Assembly (NCBI GenBank): GCA_040387375.1 | Contig: JAZKDW010000026.1 | Span: 16,225 to 80,224 of the forward strand | DNA from: JAZKDW01 sp040387375 | GTDB taxonomy: Bacteria; Pseudomonadota; Gammaproteobacteria; Burkholderiales; Burkholderiaceae_D | DNA length: 64,000 bases | Reading direction: 5' to 3' | In this document: positions 49,789 through 59,705 of the stretch, in pieces | Layout: each line of letters opens with the position of its first letter | Position numbering within the stretch: the stretch's first letter is position 1 | The notes under the pieces: generated by a model | What the model saw: only the letters and a program-made list of their open reading frames with translations | Database searches by the model: none | Told to the model about the DNA's origin: nothing | Program-made: the position numbers and the translations under genes

Positions 49789-50172
49789 ATGCGTCTTCTC
49801 CACACCATGCTTCGCGTCGGCGATCTGGACAAATCCATCGCCTTTTACAGCACGGTCCTCGGCATGCATCTGCTGCGGAAAAAAGAGTACCCGGAAGGCA
49901 AATTCACGCTGGCGTTCGTCGGTTATCAACCGGAGAGCGAAGGCGCGGTCATCGAACTGACGCATAACTGGGAAACATCCAGCTACGAACTCGGAAATGG
50001 ATACGGTCACATCGCGGTGGAAGTCGACGATGCCTACAAGGCATGCGAAGCGGCGAAAGCGGCTGGCGGCAAGGTGACGCGCGAGGCCGGTCCGATGAAA
50101 CATGGCACGACCGTCATTGCTTTTGTTGAAGATCCGGACGGTTATAAAATCGAATTTGTGCAGAAGAAATAA
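49789..50172 (+). CDS. gloA: lactoylglutathione lyase (glyoxalase I)
   Basis: 127-residue glyoxalase I, turning the methylglyoxal-glutathione hemithioacetal into S-lactoylglutathione. The metal ligands His5, Glu56, His74 and Glu122 match the E. coli enzyme in number and identity, which marks the nickel/cobalt type. AAGGA lies 8 nt before the ATG. Confidence 0.97.
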   Translation: MRLLHTMLRVGDLDKSIAFYSTVLGMHLLRKKEYPEGKFTLAFVGYQPESEGAVIELTHNWETSSYELGNGYGHIAVEVDDAYKACEAAKAAGGKVTREAGPMKHGTTVIAFVEDPDGYKIEFVQKK

Positions 50173-50176
50173 GTGA

Positions 50177-51379
50177 CTAGCGCGGGAAAGCCACCACCGT
50201 ATTGCGGCCGGAGGCTTTCGCCTTGTACAGTGCGGCGTCAGCACGCATCATCAAGTCCTGAAACGATTCCGAGTCGCGCAACACCGCGAGTCCTATGCTG
50301 ACCGTATAGGTGGCGATGCCCGGTGCATCCTTGGTCCGGTCGACAGTCCCGCTGCGCTCCAGCGTAGCCCTTAACCGTTCGGCCACAAGCAAGGCAGCCG
50401 TGCGGTCTGTTTCCGGCAGCAGCACGGCGAATTCTTCTCCCCCCACCCGACCGAAGTAGTCTATGTCGCGGATCGCCATATCGGCGCGCAATACGATATC
50501 CATCAGCACCTGATCGCCACCCGCATGGCCAAAATTGTCGTTGATGCTCTTGAAGTGATCAACATCGAGCAGCAGCAGCGAAAGCTTGCGGCCGGTACGG
50601 CGCGCGCGCGACAACTCACGTTCGGCCAGTTCAAAGAACGCGCGCCTGGACCAGGCGCCGGTAAGAAAATCGCGGTTGGCGGCATGTTCCGACCGGGTCA
50701 TCATCGTATCGTGCACCATCATCACGGCGCCCATCGTCAGGACCGGCAATACCAGCGTACCCGCGGACAGGAAAAAAAGATTCCATGCCGACGGTTGCAG
50801 CAAGGAGTCCGGCACGTTATCGCCGGCTGCATAAATAATCCCGCGCACGCCATGGCCGACTGTCACGATCACAGCCATGATTCCGGTAAACAAATACGGA
50901 TAACGCGAACGCCAGGCTTTGCGTGACTGATAGATGGTGAGGCCGATGAGGAGCGCGATCACACTCTGGAACAATGCGACGGTAACAGTACGCATCGCAA
51001 ACGAGTCAATCAGATAGTGGAATACGGCGATCGAAATGACAACCGCCACCACACCCAGGCCAAGCGCGGCCAGCGAAATTCTTTGGGCAAAAAATCGCCG
51101 GAAACCGAGCAGCACCACCGCACTTGCCGTCGCGTAAACGCCATTGGCGACTTCGTATGCAATGACCGGCGGCAGCATGGCGCCCAACGCATAGAGTACA
51201 AATGCGACGATCGCCAGGCAGTTCGCCACACACCATTCCTTGATGCCCGGAACATCGGTATGGACCAGCGAGGACAGGACAAACAGCATGATCAGGCACA
51301 GGAAGGCGCCGATCAGCAAGACCGAAAACGTACTCAGCATAGACGCGATGCATCCAAGGCAAATTGTGAAAAAAACCAA
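50177..51379 (-). CDS. membrane-bound diguanylate cyclase (GGDEF)
   Basis: 400-residue protein with about six to seven membrane helices in residues 10-215 (MASE-like sensor region) and a C-terminal GGDEF domain. The motif is GGEEF at residues 313-317 (from start 51379), an active form, with DVDHFKSINDNFGHAGGDQV before it. The RxxD inhibitory site is not evident. ATG 51340 is a plausible shorter start. Convergent with gloA, 4 nt between stops. Confidence 0.9.
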   Translation of the reverse strand: MVFFTICLGCIASMLSTFSVLLIGAFLCLIMLFVLSSLVHTDVPGIKEWCVANCLAIVAFVLYALGAMLPPVIAYEVANGVYATASAVVLLGFRRFFAQRISLAALGLGVVAVVISIAVFHYLIDSFAMRTVTVALFQSVIALLIGLTIYQSRKAWRSRYPYLFTGIMAVIVTVGHGVRGIIYAAGDNVPDSLLQPSAWNLFFLSAGTLVLPVLTMGAVMMVHDTMMTRSEHAANRDFLTGAWSRRAFFELAERELSRARRTGRKLSLLLLDVDHFKSINDNFGHAGGDQVLMDIVLRADMAIRDIDYFGRVGGEEFAVLLPETDRTAALLVAERLRATLERSGTVDRTKDAPGIATYTVSIGLAVLRDSESFQDLMMRADAALYKAKASGRNTVVAFPR

Positions 51380-51454
51380 GGGAACCCGGATTGCGGCCCG
51401 GGGAAATTGCTGCGAGGAAAATCTACCGAATAATATCGCTTTTATTGCGTGCGG

Positions 51455-52243
51455 TCATACTTCAACAACGAGTTTTTTATTGAATGCGGGATTTTCCCAT
51501 TCCAGCGCATCCGGCGTGTCCGCGCTGCGCCGGTTTTTTGCATAACCGCGCGGGTTCGCGATGACCCGTGCGCCGTTTACCTGGTAATCGAAACTGTCAT
51601 GCACATGGCCATGTATCCATAGGCTTGCCTTCTCGACCAGCGGCGTCAGGTTGGAGATGAAGGCGGCATTGAGCGGATTGCCGGCATACCGCGGGTGGAT
51701 CGAGCCGGGGTGCGGCCCGTGATGGGTAATCACCACGGTCGGGCCGTCGAAAGCCTGGTCCAGCTTCTGCGCCAGCCATGCGCGCGACTCGGCATGGATG
51801 CGCAAGGCATGCTGTGTGCTGAATTTTCCGCCGTCGCCGGTTTCGATGCACTGGTGGTCGAGAAGACATGCTTCGGCCTGCTGCATTGCTTCCGCTTGCG
51901 CGTCTTCCTGCAGGCAATAGTCGGTCCACAAACAGCAGCCCAGGAAACGCACGCCCTTGAAAACCAATTCATCTCGCTCCAGGAAATGCACGCCGGATTG
52001 CGCGGCGCTTGCCCTCAGTGCGGGCATCATGTCGTCATAGTTGCTATCGTATGCTTCATGATTGCCGTGCACGTAGATGACAGGCACCGGCCAGTCCTTG
52101 AACGCGTCGATGCCGCGGGCGGCATTGTGAATGTCGCCGGCCAGGATCAGCACGTCGGCATCGGCTGGTTCAACCACCCTGTGTTCCGGAAAACTCTGTT
52201 CGATGAATTCAAGATGCAGGTCAGACGCAATCTGGAGTCGCAT
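51455..52243 (-). CDS. calcineurin-like metallophosphoesterase
   Basis: 262-residue cytosolic metallophosphoesterase. Metal motifs: ASDLHLEF (residues 6-13), LAGDIHNA near 34-41, HGNHEAYDS near 59-67, ITHHGPHP near 165-172, and IHGHVHDSFD near 202-211. The substrate is unknown: members hydrolyse diverse phosphoesters. It is unlike PlcP at 5509-6369 in length and motif detail. There is no operon partner; rsmA follows on the same strand after 53 nt. Confidence 0.88.
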   Translation of the reverse strand: MRLQIASDLHLEFIEQSFPEHRVVEPADADVLILAGDIHNAARGIDAFKDWPVPVIYVHGNHEAYDSNYDDMMPALRASAAQSGVHFLERDELVFKGVRFLGCCLWTDYCLQEDAQAEAMQQAEACLLDHQCIETGDGGKFSTQHALRIHAESRAWLAQKLDQAFDGPTVVITHHGPHPGSIHPRYAGNPLNAAFISNLTPLVEKASLWIHGHVHDSFDYQVNGARVIANPRGYAKNRRSADTPDALEWENPAFNKKLVVEV

Positions 52244-52296
52244 GTTTTCTCCTCAGGTTCCTGGAATCTACGGCATGGCGCTGCGCCGGCTGCCGC

Positions 52297-53085
52297 TCAC
52301 GTTTCCGTCAAGTCACGCCGCAGACGATTTGCCAGCGCGACGAATTGTTCGAGCGGCACGGTTTCCGGCCGCGCTTGCGGATTGACGCCGGCATCGATCA
52401 GCTCGTTTTCGGTAAACATGCCGGCCACACAATTGCGCAGCACCTTGCGCCGCTGCGAAAAGGCTTTCAGCACAACCTGCTCCAGGTTCGCCTGGTCACA
52501 GACGAGCGGTTCGGCAATCGGGATCATGCGCACAATCGCGGATTCCACGCGCGGCGGTGGATCGAATGCGGCCGGCGGCACGATGAACAGCAGCGACATC
52601 CGATACCGCCACTGCAGCATGACCGACAGCCGTCCATAGGTCTTGCCACCGGGTTCCGCGACCATACGTTCGACCACTTCCTTTTGCAGCATGAAGTGCT
52701 GGTCCTGCACCTGCGGCGCGATCTGCGTCAGGTGAAACAGCAAGGGACTGGAGATGTTGTACGGCAGGTTGCCCACCACACGCAGCTTGCGGCCGGGCGG
52801 CACTGGAATTGCGGCAAAATCGAATTGCAGCGCATCACCCGCGTGCACGACCAGACGGGCCGGATCGGCGCTTTTCTTCAGCCGTGCGACCAGGTCGCGA
52901 TCCAGTTCGACCACATGCAATTGCTGCAGCGACTCCAGCAGCAGGCGTGTCATCGCACCAAGCCCGGGGCCGATCTCGACCATCGTATCGTCCGCTTTCG
53001 GCTCGATCGCGCGCATGATGTCATGCAACACGGATTGATCGGTCAGGAAATTCTGCCCGAAGCGCTTGCGGGGAATATGTTTCAT
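52297..53085 (-). CDS. rsmA: 16S rRNA dimethyladenosine transferase RsmA/KsgA
   Basis: 262-residue methyltransferase dimethylating A1518 and A1519 of 16S rRNA. Start KHIPRKRFGQNFL is the family opening; SAM motif VEIGPGLGAMT near residues 36-46, and the catalytic NLPYNIS near 105-111. ATG 53085 is preferred over an in-frame TTG at 53100. Part of the lptD-surA-pdxA-rsmA series, the classic proteobacterial order. Confidence 0.97.
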   Translation of the reverse strand: MKHIPRKRFGQNFLTDQSVLHDIMRAIEPKADDTMVEIGPGLGAMTRLLLESLQQLHVVELDRDLVARLKKSADPARLVVHAGDALQFDFAAIPVPPGRKLRVVGNLPYNISSPLLFHLTQIAPQVQDQHFMLQKEVVERMVAEPGGKTYGRLSVMLQWRYRMSLLFIVPPAAFDPPPRVESAIVRMIPIAEPLVCDQANLEQVVLKAFSQRRKVLRNCVAGMFTENELIDAGVNPQARPETVPLEQFVALANRLRRDLTET

Positions 53086-53112
53086 TGAATGGGTAGCCAA
53101 AGCGTAGTTGAA

Positions 53113-54162
53113 TCAGGACTGCAAACCGGACGAGGCGCTGGCCTCAGCCATGCGCGCCGCGACCCGGATGGCTTCGATCATGCTGCCGTAATCCGCATGG
53201 CCGAGTCCTGCCGCGGCCAGGTCGAGCGCGGTGCCGTGGTCAACCGAGGTGCGGATGATCGGCAAGCCGAGCGTGATATTGACGCCGCGCCCGAAGCTGG
53301 CATGTTTCAATACCGGCAAACCCTGGTCATGATACATCGCGAGCACACAGTCCGCCTGCTCCAGGTATTTCGGCTGGAACAGGGTGTCGGCCGGATACGG
53401 CCCCCTGACGTCAATGCCCCTGGCGCGGGCGGCATCGAGCGCCGGTGTGATGACATCGATTTCCTCGCGCCCGAGATAACCGTTTTCGCCGGCATGCGGA
53501 TTGAGTCCGGTCACCAGCACGCACGGGTGGGCAAGCCCGAACTTGCGCTGCAAATCCTGATGGAGAATGTCGATTGTGCGCGCCAGGCTGTCGACGGTAA
53601 TCGCCGCCGGCACGTCCTTGAGCGCCAGGTGCGTGGTCGCCAGCGCCACGCGCAACGGGTGCGCGGATTCACCGCCGGCCAGCATCATCACCACCTGTGG
53701 CGTGCCGGTTTTATCGGCCAGATATTCGGTGTGTCCGGTAAAGGGCACGCCGGCATCGTTGATCGTGCTTTTTTGCAGCGGCGCGGTGACGATAGCCTCG
53801 AACCATCGCTGCTTTGCTCCTTCGATGGCGATATCCAGCGTCTGCAGCACCGCACGGCCGTTTTGCGCATTCAGGATGCCGGGAACGACATGCGCGGCAA
53901 GCGGACAATCAATGACGGCGATGCGGCCTGCCGCAAAACCGGGTAATCCATCATTGCGCACTGCCTGCAAGGACAGGGCGACCAGCTGGATCGCGGGATC
54001 GATCGCGGCGGCCGTCATCGCCAGGAAAGCGGAATCGCCGATCAGCACGCTGTTGACCGTGTCGCGCAATTCCCATGCTGCCCTGATGGCGATCTCCGGG
54101 CCGATGCCGGCCGGTTCGCCAACGGTGATCGCGATGGTGGGGCGATGCGGCCGCGTGGTCAC
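53113..54162 (-). CDS. pdxA: 4-hydroxythreonine-4-phosphate dehydrogenase PdxA
   Basis: 349-residue NAD-dependent enzyme of pyridoxal phosphate synthesis. Family opening IAITVGEPAGIGPEI, then PFTGHTEYLADKTGT with a zinc-binding His, VLVTGLNPHAGENGYLGREE, and AMYHDQGLPVLKH with another. Starts with GTG at 54162, without a clear ribosome site, 21 nt after surA. A Ser/Ala tail ends the chain. Confidence 0.96.
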   Translation of the reverse strand: MTTRPHRPTIAITVGEPAGIGPEIAIRAAWELRDTVNSVLIGDSAFLAMTAAAIDPAIQLVALSLQAVRNDGLPGFAAGRIAVIDCPLAAHVVPGILNAQNGRAVLQTLDIAIEGAKQRWFEAIVTAPLQKSTINDAGVPFTGHTEYLADKTGTPQVVMMLAGGESAHPLRVALATTHLALKDVPAAITVDSLARTIDILHQDLQRKFGLAHPCVLVTGLNPHAGENGYLGREEIDVITPALDAARARGIDVRGPYPADTLFQPKYLEQADCVLAMYHDQGLPVLKHASFGRGVNITLGLPIIRTSVDHGTALDLAAAGLGHADYGSMIEAIRVAARMAEASASSGLQS

Positions 54163-54183
54163 GACAGCGCGCGGCGAAATGCG

Positions 54184-55599
54184 TCAGCGGACATTGGCGA
54201 GGTCTTCCTGCCGGTATTCGACATAGGCACGATCGCGCAACTGGCGCAGCCAGTCTTCCGTGCCTTCCTCGATCTTGCGCTCGCGGATCGCCTGACGTGC
54301 GATCAGGCGCTGGCGTTCCTGCGACACGTCATCCTTCTTGCGCTCCATCACCTGGATCAGGTGATAACCGAAAGGCGACTCGATCGGCTCGCTGACCTGT
54401 CCGGGCTGCAATGCATCCATCGCACGCTCAAATTCCGGCACCGTGTCGCCCGGATAGATCCAGCCGAGATCGCCGCCTTTGGCGGCCGTCGTATCGTTCG
54501 AAAACAGCTTGGCGAGGTCTTCGAATTTCGCCGCATTGTTGTCCAGCCGCTGTTTGAGTTCGACCAGCTTGCGTTGTGCATCCGCCGCCGAGACCACCTG
54601 GTTGACCTTGATCAGAATGTGGCGTGCGCGCGTCTGCTGCACCGATGGCAGCGCGTCGCCAGTTTTCACTACGCTGGCATTACGCTTGCCGGCCAGTTTC
54701 AAGATATGGAAACCGCTGGCGCTCTTGAGGATGGGCGACAAGTCACCGGTATTGAGCGGCGCGGCCGCATCGATGAACAGTTGCGGCAGGCGCTCCTGGG
54801 TGCGCCAGCCGAGTTCACCCCCGGTCAGATTGTTGGTCGCGTCCGAATAGGTGGCGGCGACTTTCGCAAAGTCGGCACCTGACTTCAATTGCCGCAATGC
54901 GTCCTCGGCCCGTGCCCGGCGCTGGGCAATCTGTTCCGCCGAGGCGTTTTCGGGGATCGTTACCAGGATCTGCGCCAGATTCAACTCCTGCTTTCCGCCC
55001 TGTGCCGTTCCGGCGTTGGCCGCCAGGTAGTTGTCGACTTCGGATTCGGTAATCTGGATCTTGTTATCCACTTCCCGCTCGCGCAGGCGCTGCAGCATGA
55101 TTTCGGAACGGATATCTTCGCGGAAGCGGGCAAAAGGCATTCCTTCCCGTTCCAGCTGGTTGCGGAAATCTTGCAGGGACATCTTGTTCTGCTCCGCGAT
55201 GCGCGCCACTGACCGATCGAGCATGATGTCATCGACGCGGATCCCGACTTCCTTGGCCAGTTGCATTTGTGCCCGGTCGACGATCATGCGCTCCAGCAAC
55301 TGCTTTTGCAGTTCGGCGCGCGGCGGCATCTGCGCGTTCTGGCTCTTCATCCGTTGTTCGATGAGGCGCGTGCGTGCTTCCAGGTCCTGATAAGTGATGA
55401 CCTCATTATTGACCACCGCGACTATGGTATCGACCAAACGCACCTGCGTTCTTGCCGCCGGCGCAACCGGGCCCTTGCCCGGTATGAATTGCGACCACGC
55501 GTCGGTCATTGGAACCACGCTTGCGCATAACAACAGAATTGCCAGCTTGCTGCGCCGGACTGGCTTGCCAACATTACCCATCGTGTGAAAATTATTCAT
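54184..55599 (-). CDS. surA: periplasmic chaperone and peptidyl-prolyl isomerase SurA
   Basis: 471-residue outer-membrane-protein chaperone. Signal peptide about residues 17-36, chaperone N-domain to about 200, then two parvulin (PPIC) domains (about 200-300 and 315-415), each with the family I-L-V/I-K start and GGDLGW or GGELGW motif. C-terminal helix completes the chaperone module. The start at 55599 or ATG 55581 are both possible. Works with LptD, encoded 56 nt upstream. Confidence 0.96.
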   Translation of the reverse strand: MNNFHTMGNVGKPVRRSKLAILLLCASVVPMTDAWSQFIPGKGPVAPAARTQVRLVDTIVAVVNNEVITYQDLEARTRLIEQRMKSQNAQMPPRAELQKQLLERMIVDRAQMQLAKEVGIRVDDIMLDRSVARIAEQNKMSLQDFRNQLEREGMPFARFREDIRSEIMLQRLREREVDNKIQITESEVDNYLAANAGTAQGGKQELNLAQILVTIPENASAEQIAQRRARAEDALRQLKSGADFAKVAATYSDATNNLTGGELGWRTQERLPQLFIDAAAPLNTGDLSPILKSASGFHILKLAGKRNASVVKTGDALPSVQQTRARHILIKVNQVVSAADAQRKLVELKQRLDNNAAKFEDLAKLFSNDTTAAKGGDLGWIYPGDTVPEFERAMDALQPGQVSEPIESPFGYHLIQVMERKKDDVSQERQRLIARQAIRERKIEEGTEDWLRQLRDRAYVEYRQEDLANVR

Positions 55600-55655
55600 A
55601 AGTTACTGTAATTTTTTAAAGTGACGTTTGACGAAACATTGCCAAAATTATATTT

Positions 55656-57848
55656 TCAAGGCTTATTGATGATTTCATAGCCCGGAACCGATGTTTTCAG
55701 TGCTTCAAGCGGGTTGGAGCCTATTTTGGACAAACCGTTTAATTCCAGCTGGAGAAATAATCTCGATGTCGCGACGCCGGTGCCGGTCGGGATGCGCTGG
55801 GCGACGGCACGGAAGACCCAGCAATCCGCCTGGTATTCCAGGCCCAGCAGACCTTCCGACACTTTTTTATCTTGCAGAGAATAGTTTACACGTCCGACCG
55901 CATACCAGCGGCTTGCAATCGGCCACTGCCCGGAAACATCGACCAATTTCAGTGCTGCGGCATCGTCGCGCCGATATTGCAAATTGAGTACTTTTTTCGG
56001 CGCGGGATGCCAGCTTACACCGTAAGTCGAGCGGCTCACTCCACGCAAGCTCTGGCTGTACTGTACGTCCGAATTGACCGCAACCGTGGAGGTGATTTGC
56101 CCGGACGCGGCCAGCAGGACGTCGGAACGCCTTTCGGCGACCGTAGACGTGGCCGTGCTGACAACACGCTGATCGTCAAAATAATACCGCTGAGCCAGTG
56201 CAAAACGCATGCGCTCCGCGCCTGACGGTTCGATGAAGCGGGTGGTGACGGCTGCGGTCAGTTGATTGGCGTCGCTGATGCGATCATGTCCGCTGAAGCG
56301 GTTTTCGCTAAAGAGTTGTGTAAAGTTAAAGTCGGTCAGGGCGGTATCGAAGAGGGGAATCTGGCTCTGGTTACGATACGGTGTGTAGACATAAAACAGG
56401 CGCGGCTCCAGCGTTTGCCGTGCTTCTTTTCCGAGGAATGAGGCTTCCCGTTCAAAAATCAGTCCGCCATCGACCGACGCGGTCGGCAAGACCCGGGTAA
56501 ACGACGAGGGCGTTCCGGTTGGCTGCTGGGAAAGCCGGTATGTCGACCCATGCACCGAAACACTGGGCGTTAAAAAATAACCCGGGCGAATGATCGGATA
56601 CGAAATCCGCGGATTGACAACCAGGCGGTCACCACGCACCAGGTCCGGATGCCAGAACCGGGTCATTTCCGAATTGGCCGACCAGTCGAATCCATTCACA
56701 TCCTGGCGCCCTGCCAGCAGGTTCAATTGCGGCAGGCGGTCATATGGCCGGGTGATCGGCGCCAGCGGATCCTGCAGCACCTGGTAATTCGATGCGCGTG
56801 CCGACGCGCTCCAGTGGGTTCCGGCATAACCAAGGCTCATGTCGCGCAACAGCAGCCGCTGCGACGCGGCCGTGATCGTGCTGGGAAAATCATTCGGATA
56901 GTTATCGTCGGACGCCGCATTGATATTCGAGTTGAATGTAAATCCGGAGCCAAGGGACTGTCTGTGCACCGACGAAATCGCATAGCGGTTCGAGCCCGTG
57001 AGCCGGTCATCGAGCAGGCCCTCGACTCTGGTTTCGCCGCCGTAGGTCTCGCCCAGATAACGCCCCTGCGCGCCTAGCTGCAAGCCACGCTGGGAAATGA
57101 AGCGGGGATAGACGGTCAGGTCCCGGTTCGGCGCAATATTGAAATAATAGGGCAGCAGGATCTCCAGTCCACCCTTGTTCGAGGTGACCAGGGTTGGCGG
57201 CAAGACACCGGACTTGCGCGCACCGGATAGCGGAAAGGACATGTAGGGCGTGCCGAGGATAGGCACGCCTTTGAAATAAATGACGGTATTGGAGCCGGTG
57301 CCGATATCGCGGCCCGCATCCAGGTTCAGCTTGCTCGATTGCAGATACCAGTCCGGATTCGGACCTTCACAGGTGCTGTAAGTGCCATCGATGATGACCG
57401 CCCGCTCCTGCGACTCGAAATCGATGCGCTCCGCCTTGCCCTGCGCATTATTGCGTTGCAGCCTGTATGTCGGATTTGTGACGTAGCCCTGTCCGGTATC
57501 GAGCCTGAGCTTCATTTCATCGCCGGTATAAATGTCGCCGGCGCGATTCATCCGCACATTGCCCTTTGCTTCGGCCTCATCCTCGATGATGTCATAGGTT
57601 GCCGAATCGGCATTGAGCGTGGTCTGCCCACGGATGATTTCAGCGTTCTTTTGCAGAATGACTTCGCGGTCGGGACGGCCGGTCATTTTTTCCGCGCCCA
57701 AGGTGGTGGGCAAATCCTTGTCTTCGGGTACACGCGGCTTCACGGGGGTTTGCGCGGACACGTGTGCCGGCAGGGACGCTGCCGTGACGATCACCGTCAA
57801 CACACCAAACAACCGCCTGGATTGGAAAAGAGGGGGGATCCAGGTCAT
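55656..57848 (-). CDS. lptD: LPS assembly outer-membrane protein LptD
   Basis: 730-residue outer-membrane beta-barrel that, with LptE, inserts lipopolysaccharide into the outer leaflet. Signal peptide about residues 1-32, OstA/LptA-like jellyroll about 60-190 (NADSATYDIIEDEAEAKGNV), and a long C-terminal barrel ending with a hydrophobic/aromatic strand. There are few cysteines for the family (near 158 and 695), so the disulphide pattern differs from E. coli. Divergent from amgK across a 101-nt promoter region. Confidence 0.95.
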   Translation of the reverse strand: MTWIPPLFQSRRLFGVLTVIVTAASLPAHVSAQTPVKPRVPEDKDLPTTLGAEKMTGRPDREVILQKNAEIIRGQTTLNADSATYDIIEDEAEAKGNVRMNRAGDIYTGDEMKLRLDTGQGYVTNPTYRLQRNNAQGKAERIDFESQERAVIIDGTYSTCEGPNPDWYLQSSKLNLDAGRDIGTGSNTVIYFKGVPILGTPYMSFPLSGARKSGVLPPTLVTSNKGGLEILLPYYFNIAPNRDLTVYPRFISQRGLQLGAQGRYLGETYGGETRVEGLLDDRLTGSNRYAISSVHRQSLGSGFTFNSNINAASDDNYPNDFPSTITAASQRLLLRDMSLGYAGTHWSASARASNYQVLQDPLAPITRPYDRLPQLNLLAGRQDVNGFDWSANSEMTRFWHPDLVRGDRLVVNPRISYPIIRPGYFLTPSVSVHGSTYRLSQQPTGTPSSFTRVLPTASVDGGLIFEREASFLGKEARQTLEPRLFYVYTPYRNQSQIPLFDTALTDFNFTQLFSENRFSGHDRISDANQLTAAVTTRFIEPSGAERMRFALAQRYYFDDQRVVSTATSTVAERRSDVLLAASGQITSTVAVNSDVQYSQSLRGVSRSTYGVSWHPAPKKVLNLQYRRDDAAALKLVDVSGQWPIASRWYAVGRVNYSLQDKKVSEGLLGLEYQADCWVFRAVAQRIPTGTGVATSRLFLQLELNGLSKIGSNPLEALKTSVPGYEIINKP

Positions 57849-57949
57849 GAAAGAAAAAGATTGAACACCATAAGGAGGCGATTTTTTAAATTGAATCCCT
57901 TATTATATGGGAACTCTCTCACTCCCAACCGGATTCCCCAGGTCGTTCC

Positions 57950-58975
57950 ATGTCTTTACAAACTGCTCCCGATATTCGCTTGTCCCAATTAAAACAATGG
58001 CTGTCCACGCTGCCGTCGCCAGCCACCCTGCCGGAATCACTCAGGCCGGCCTCATCCGATGCCAGCTTCCGCCGCTATTTCCGCGTCGATGGCGCCGCTG
58101 GCGGCACCTATATCGTCATGGATGCGCCACCGGCCCAGGAAGACGTGCGGCCGTTCATCCATGTGGCGGAAGTATTTGCCCATACCGGCGTATCGGTGCC
58201 CGCGATCGTTGCGCAAAATGCCGAAGAAGGATTCCTGCTGCTGTCGGATCTGGGATCGACCACGTATTTGCATCAGCTCAATGCCGACAGCGCACACAAG
58301 CTTTACATGGATGCAATCGATGCGCTGGTGCTGATCCAGGTGCAAAGCCAGCCCGGCGTACTGCCCGAATACGACCGAGCGCTGCTGCACCGCGAACTGA
58401 TGCTGTTTCCGGAATGGTATGTCGGCAAACACCTGGGCGTGACGATGACACCGGCGCAAACGGCCGAACTGGACAAGATTTTCGACATCCTGCTGGCCAA
58501 TAACCTGGCGCAACCGCAAGTGTATGTGCACCGCGATTATCATTCGCGCAACCTGATGGTGCTCGAAAGCGGCAATCCGGGCATACTGGATTTCCAGGAT
58601 GCGGTGTATGGCCCGATCACGTATGACCTGGCGTCTTTGCTGCGGGATGCTTACGTCCAGTGGGACGAAGAAATGGTGCTCGACTGGGCGATCCGCTACT
58701 GGGAAAGCGCAAAACGCGCCGGACTGCCGGTCAATCCCGACATCGATGTCTTCTACCGCGACTTTGAATTCATGGGCTTGCAACGCCATCTGAAAGTATT
58801 GGGCATCTTTGCGCGGCTGTTTCACCGCGACGGCAAGGATGCTTACCTGAAAGACATGCCGCTGGTGATGGAATATACCCGCAAGACCGCCGGACGCTAT
58901 AAAGTGCTGACGCCGCTGATCAAGCTGCTCGACGCGCTGGAAGACAAAGCGCCTCAGGTCGGTTACACGTTTTAA
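57950..58975 (+). CDS. amgK: N-acetylmuramate/N-acetylglucosamine 1-kinase AmgK
   Basis: 341-residue aminoglycoside-phosphotransferase-fold sugar kinase. AmgK phosphorylates MurNAc (or GlcNAc) at C1 in the cell-wall recycling route that bypasses de novo UDP-MurNAc synthesis and contributes to fosfomycin tolerance. Catalytic HRDYHSRNLM and metal-binding ILDFQDA near residues 195-225. Followed after 13 nt by murU, the next step, a pairing that confirms the call. Confidence 0.95.
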   Translation: MSLQTAPDIRLSQLKQWLSTLPSPATLPESLRPASSDASFRRYFRVDGAAGGTYIVMDAPPAQEDVRPFIHVAEVFAHTGVSVPAIVAQNAEEGFLLLSDLGSTTYLHQLNADSAHKLYMDAIDALVLIQVQSQPGVLPEYDRALLHRELMLFPEWYVGKHLGVTMTPAQTAELDKIFDILLANNLAQPQVYVHRDYHSRNLMVLESGNPGILDFQDAVYGPITYDLASLLRDAYVQWDEEMVLDWAIRYWESAKRAGLPVNPDIDVFYRDFEFMGLQRHLKVLGIFARLFHRDGKDAYLKDMPLVMEYTRKTAGRYKVLTPLIKLLDALEDKAPQVGYTF

Positions 58976-58988
58976 CAGGGCGCCAACA

Positions 58989-59705
58989 ATGAAAGCCATG
59001 ATCCTTGCCGCCGGCCGCGGCGAGCGGATGCGTCCGCTGACCGATACCTGCCCCAAACCCTTGCTGACCGTGCGCGGAAGGCCCTTGATCACCTGGCATA
59101 TCCTGAACCTGGTGCGCGCCGGCATCACCGACATCGTGATCAACCATGCACATCTGGGACAGATGATTGAACAGGCGCTGGGCGACGGCAGCCGCTTTGG
59201 CGCCAGCATTGCCTATTCGCCCGAGGAAACGGCGCTCGAGACCGCCGGCGGCATCGCCAATGCCCGCCATCTGCTGGGCGAGGCGCCGTTCGTTGCCATT
59301 GCAGCGGACATCTATTGTCCCCATTTTGATTTTGAACAGGTCAAGGATACGCTGGCAGACAATGATGTTTGGGGTAACCCGCATGCGGGGGACAAACGCG
59401 ATAACGCCTGGCTGTACCTGGTGAAGAACCCCGCGCACCATCCGCAAGGAGATTTCGCCTTGCATAATTTTTCGATCGCCGTCGATGGCGATCCGCGTTA
59501 TACCTTCTCGGGCATCGGTGTTTATCGGCCCGCGATGTTCGATGCCGTGCCGCCGGGCCAGCCAGCAAAGCTGGCGCCGCTGCTGCGCGAACATGCGGCG
59601 CGCGGCCAGGTCGGCGGCGAAGTGTATCGCGGCGACTGGACCGATGTCGGCACCGCTGAACGGCTGGCACAATTGAATGCTCCACTGACGAAAGGAATTC
59701 GCTGA
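58989..59705 (+). CDS. murU: N-acetylmuramate alpha-1-phosphate uridylyltransferase MurU
   Basis: 238-residue nucleotidyltransferase making UDP-MurNAc from MurNAc-1-phosphate. The signature AAGRGERMRPLTDTCPKPLL lies at residues 7-26, with ETAGGIANA and the catalytic-region AADIYCP later. It shares one base with pepP (TGATG at 59703). Confidence 0.95.
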   Translation: MKAMILAAGRGERMRPLTDTCPKPLLTVRGRPLITWHILNLVRAGITDIVINHAHLGQMIEQALGDGSRFGASIAYSPEETALETAGGIANARHLLGEAPFVAIAADIYCPHFDFEQVKDTLADNDVWGNPHAGDKRDNAWLYLVKNPAHHPQGDFALHNFSIAVDGDPRYTFSGIGVYRPAMFDAVPPGQPAKLAPLLREHAARGQVGGEVYRGDWTDVGTAERLAQLNAPLTKGIR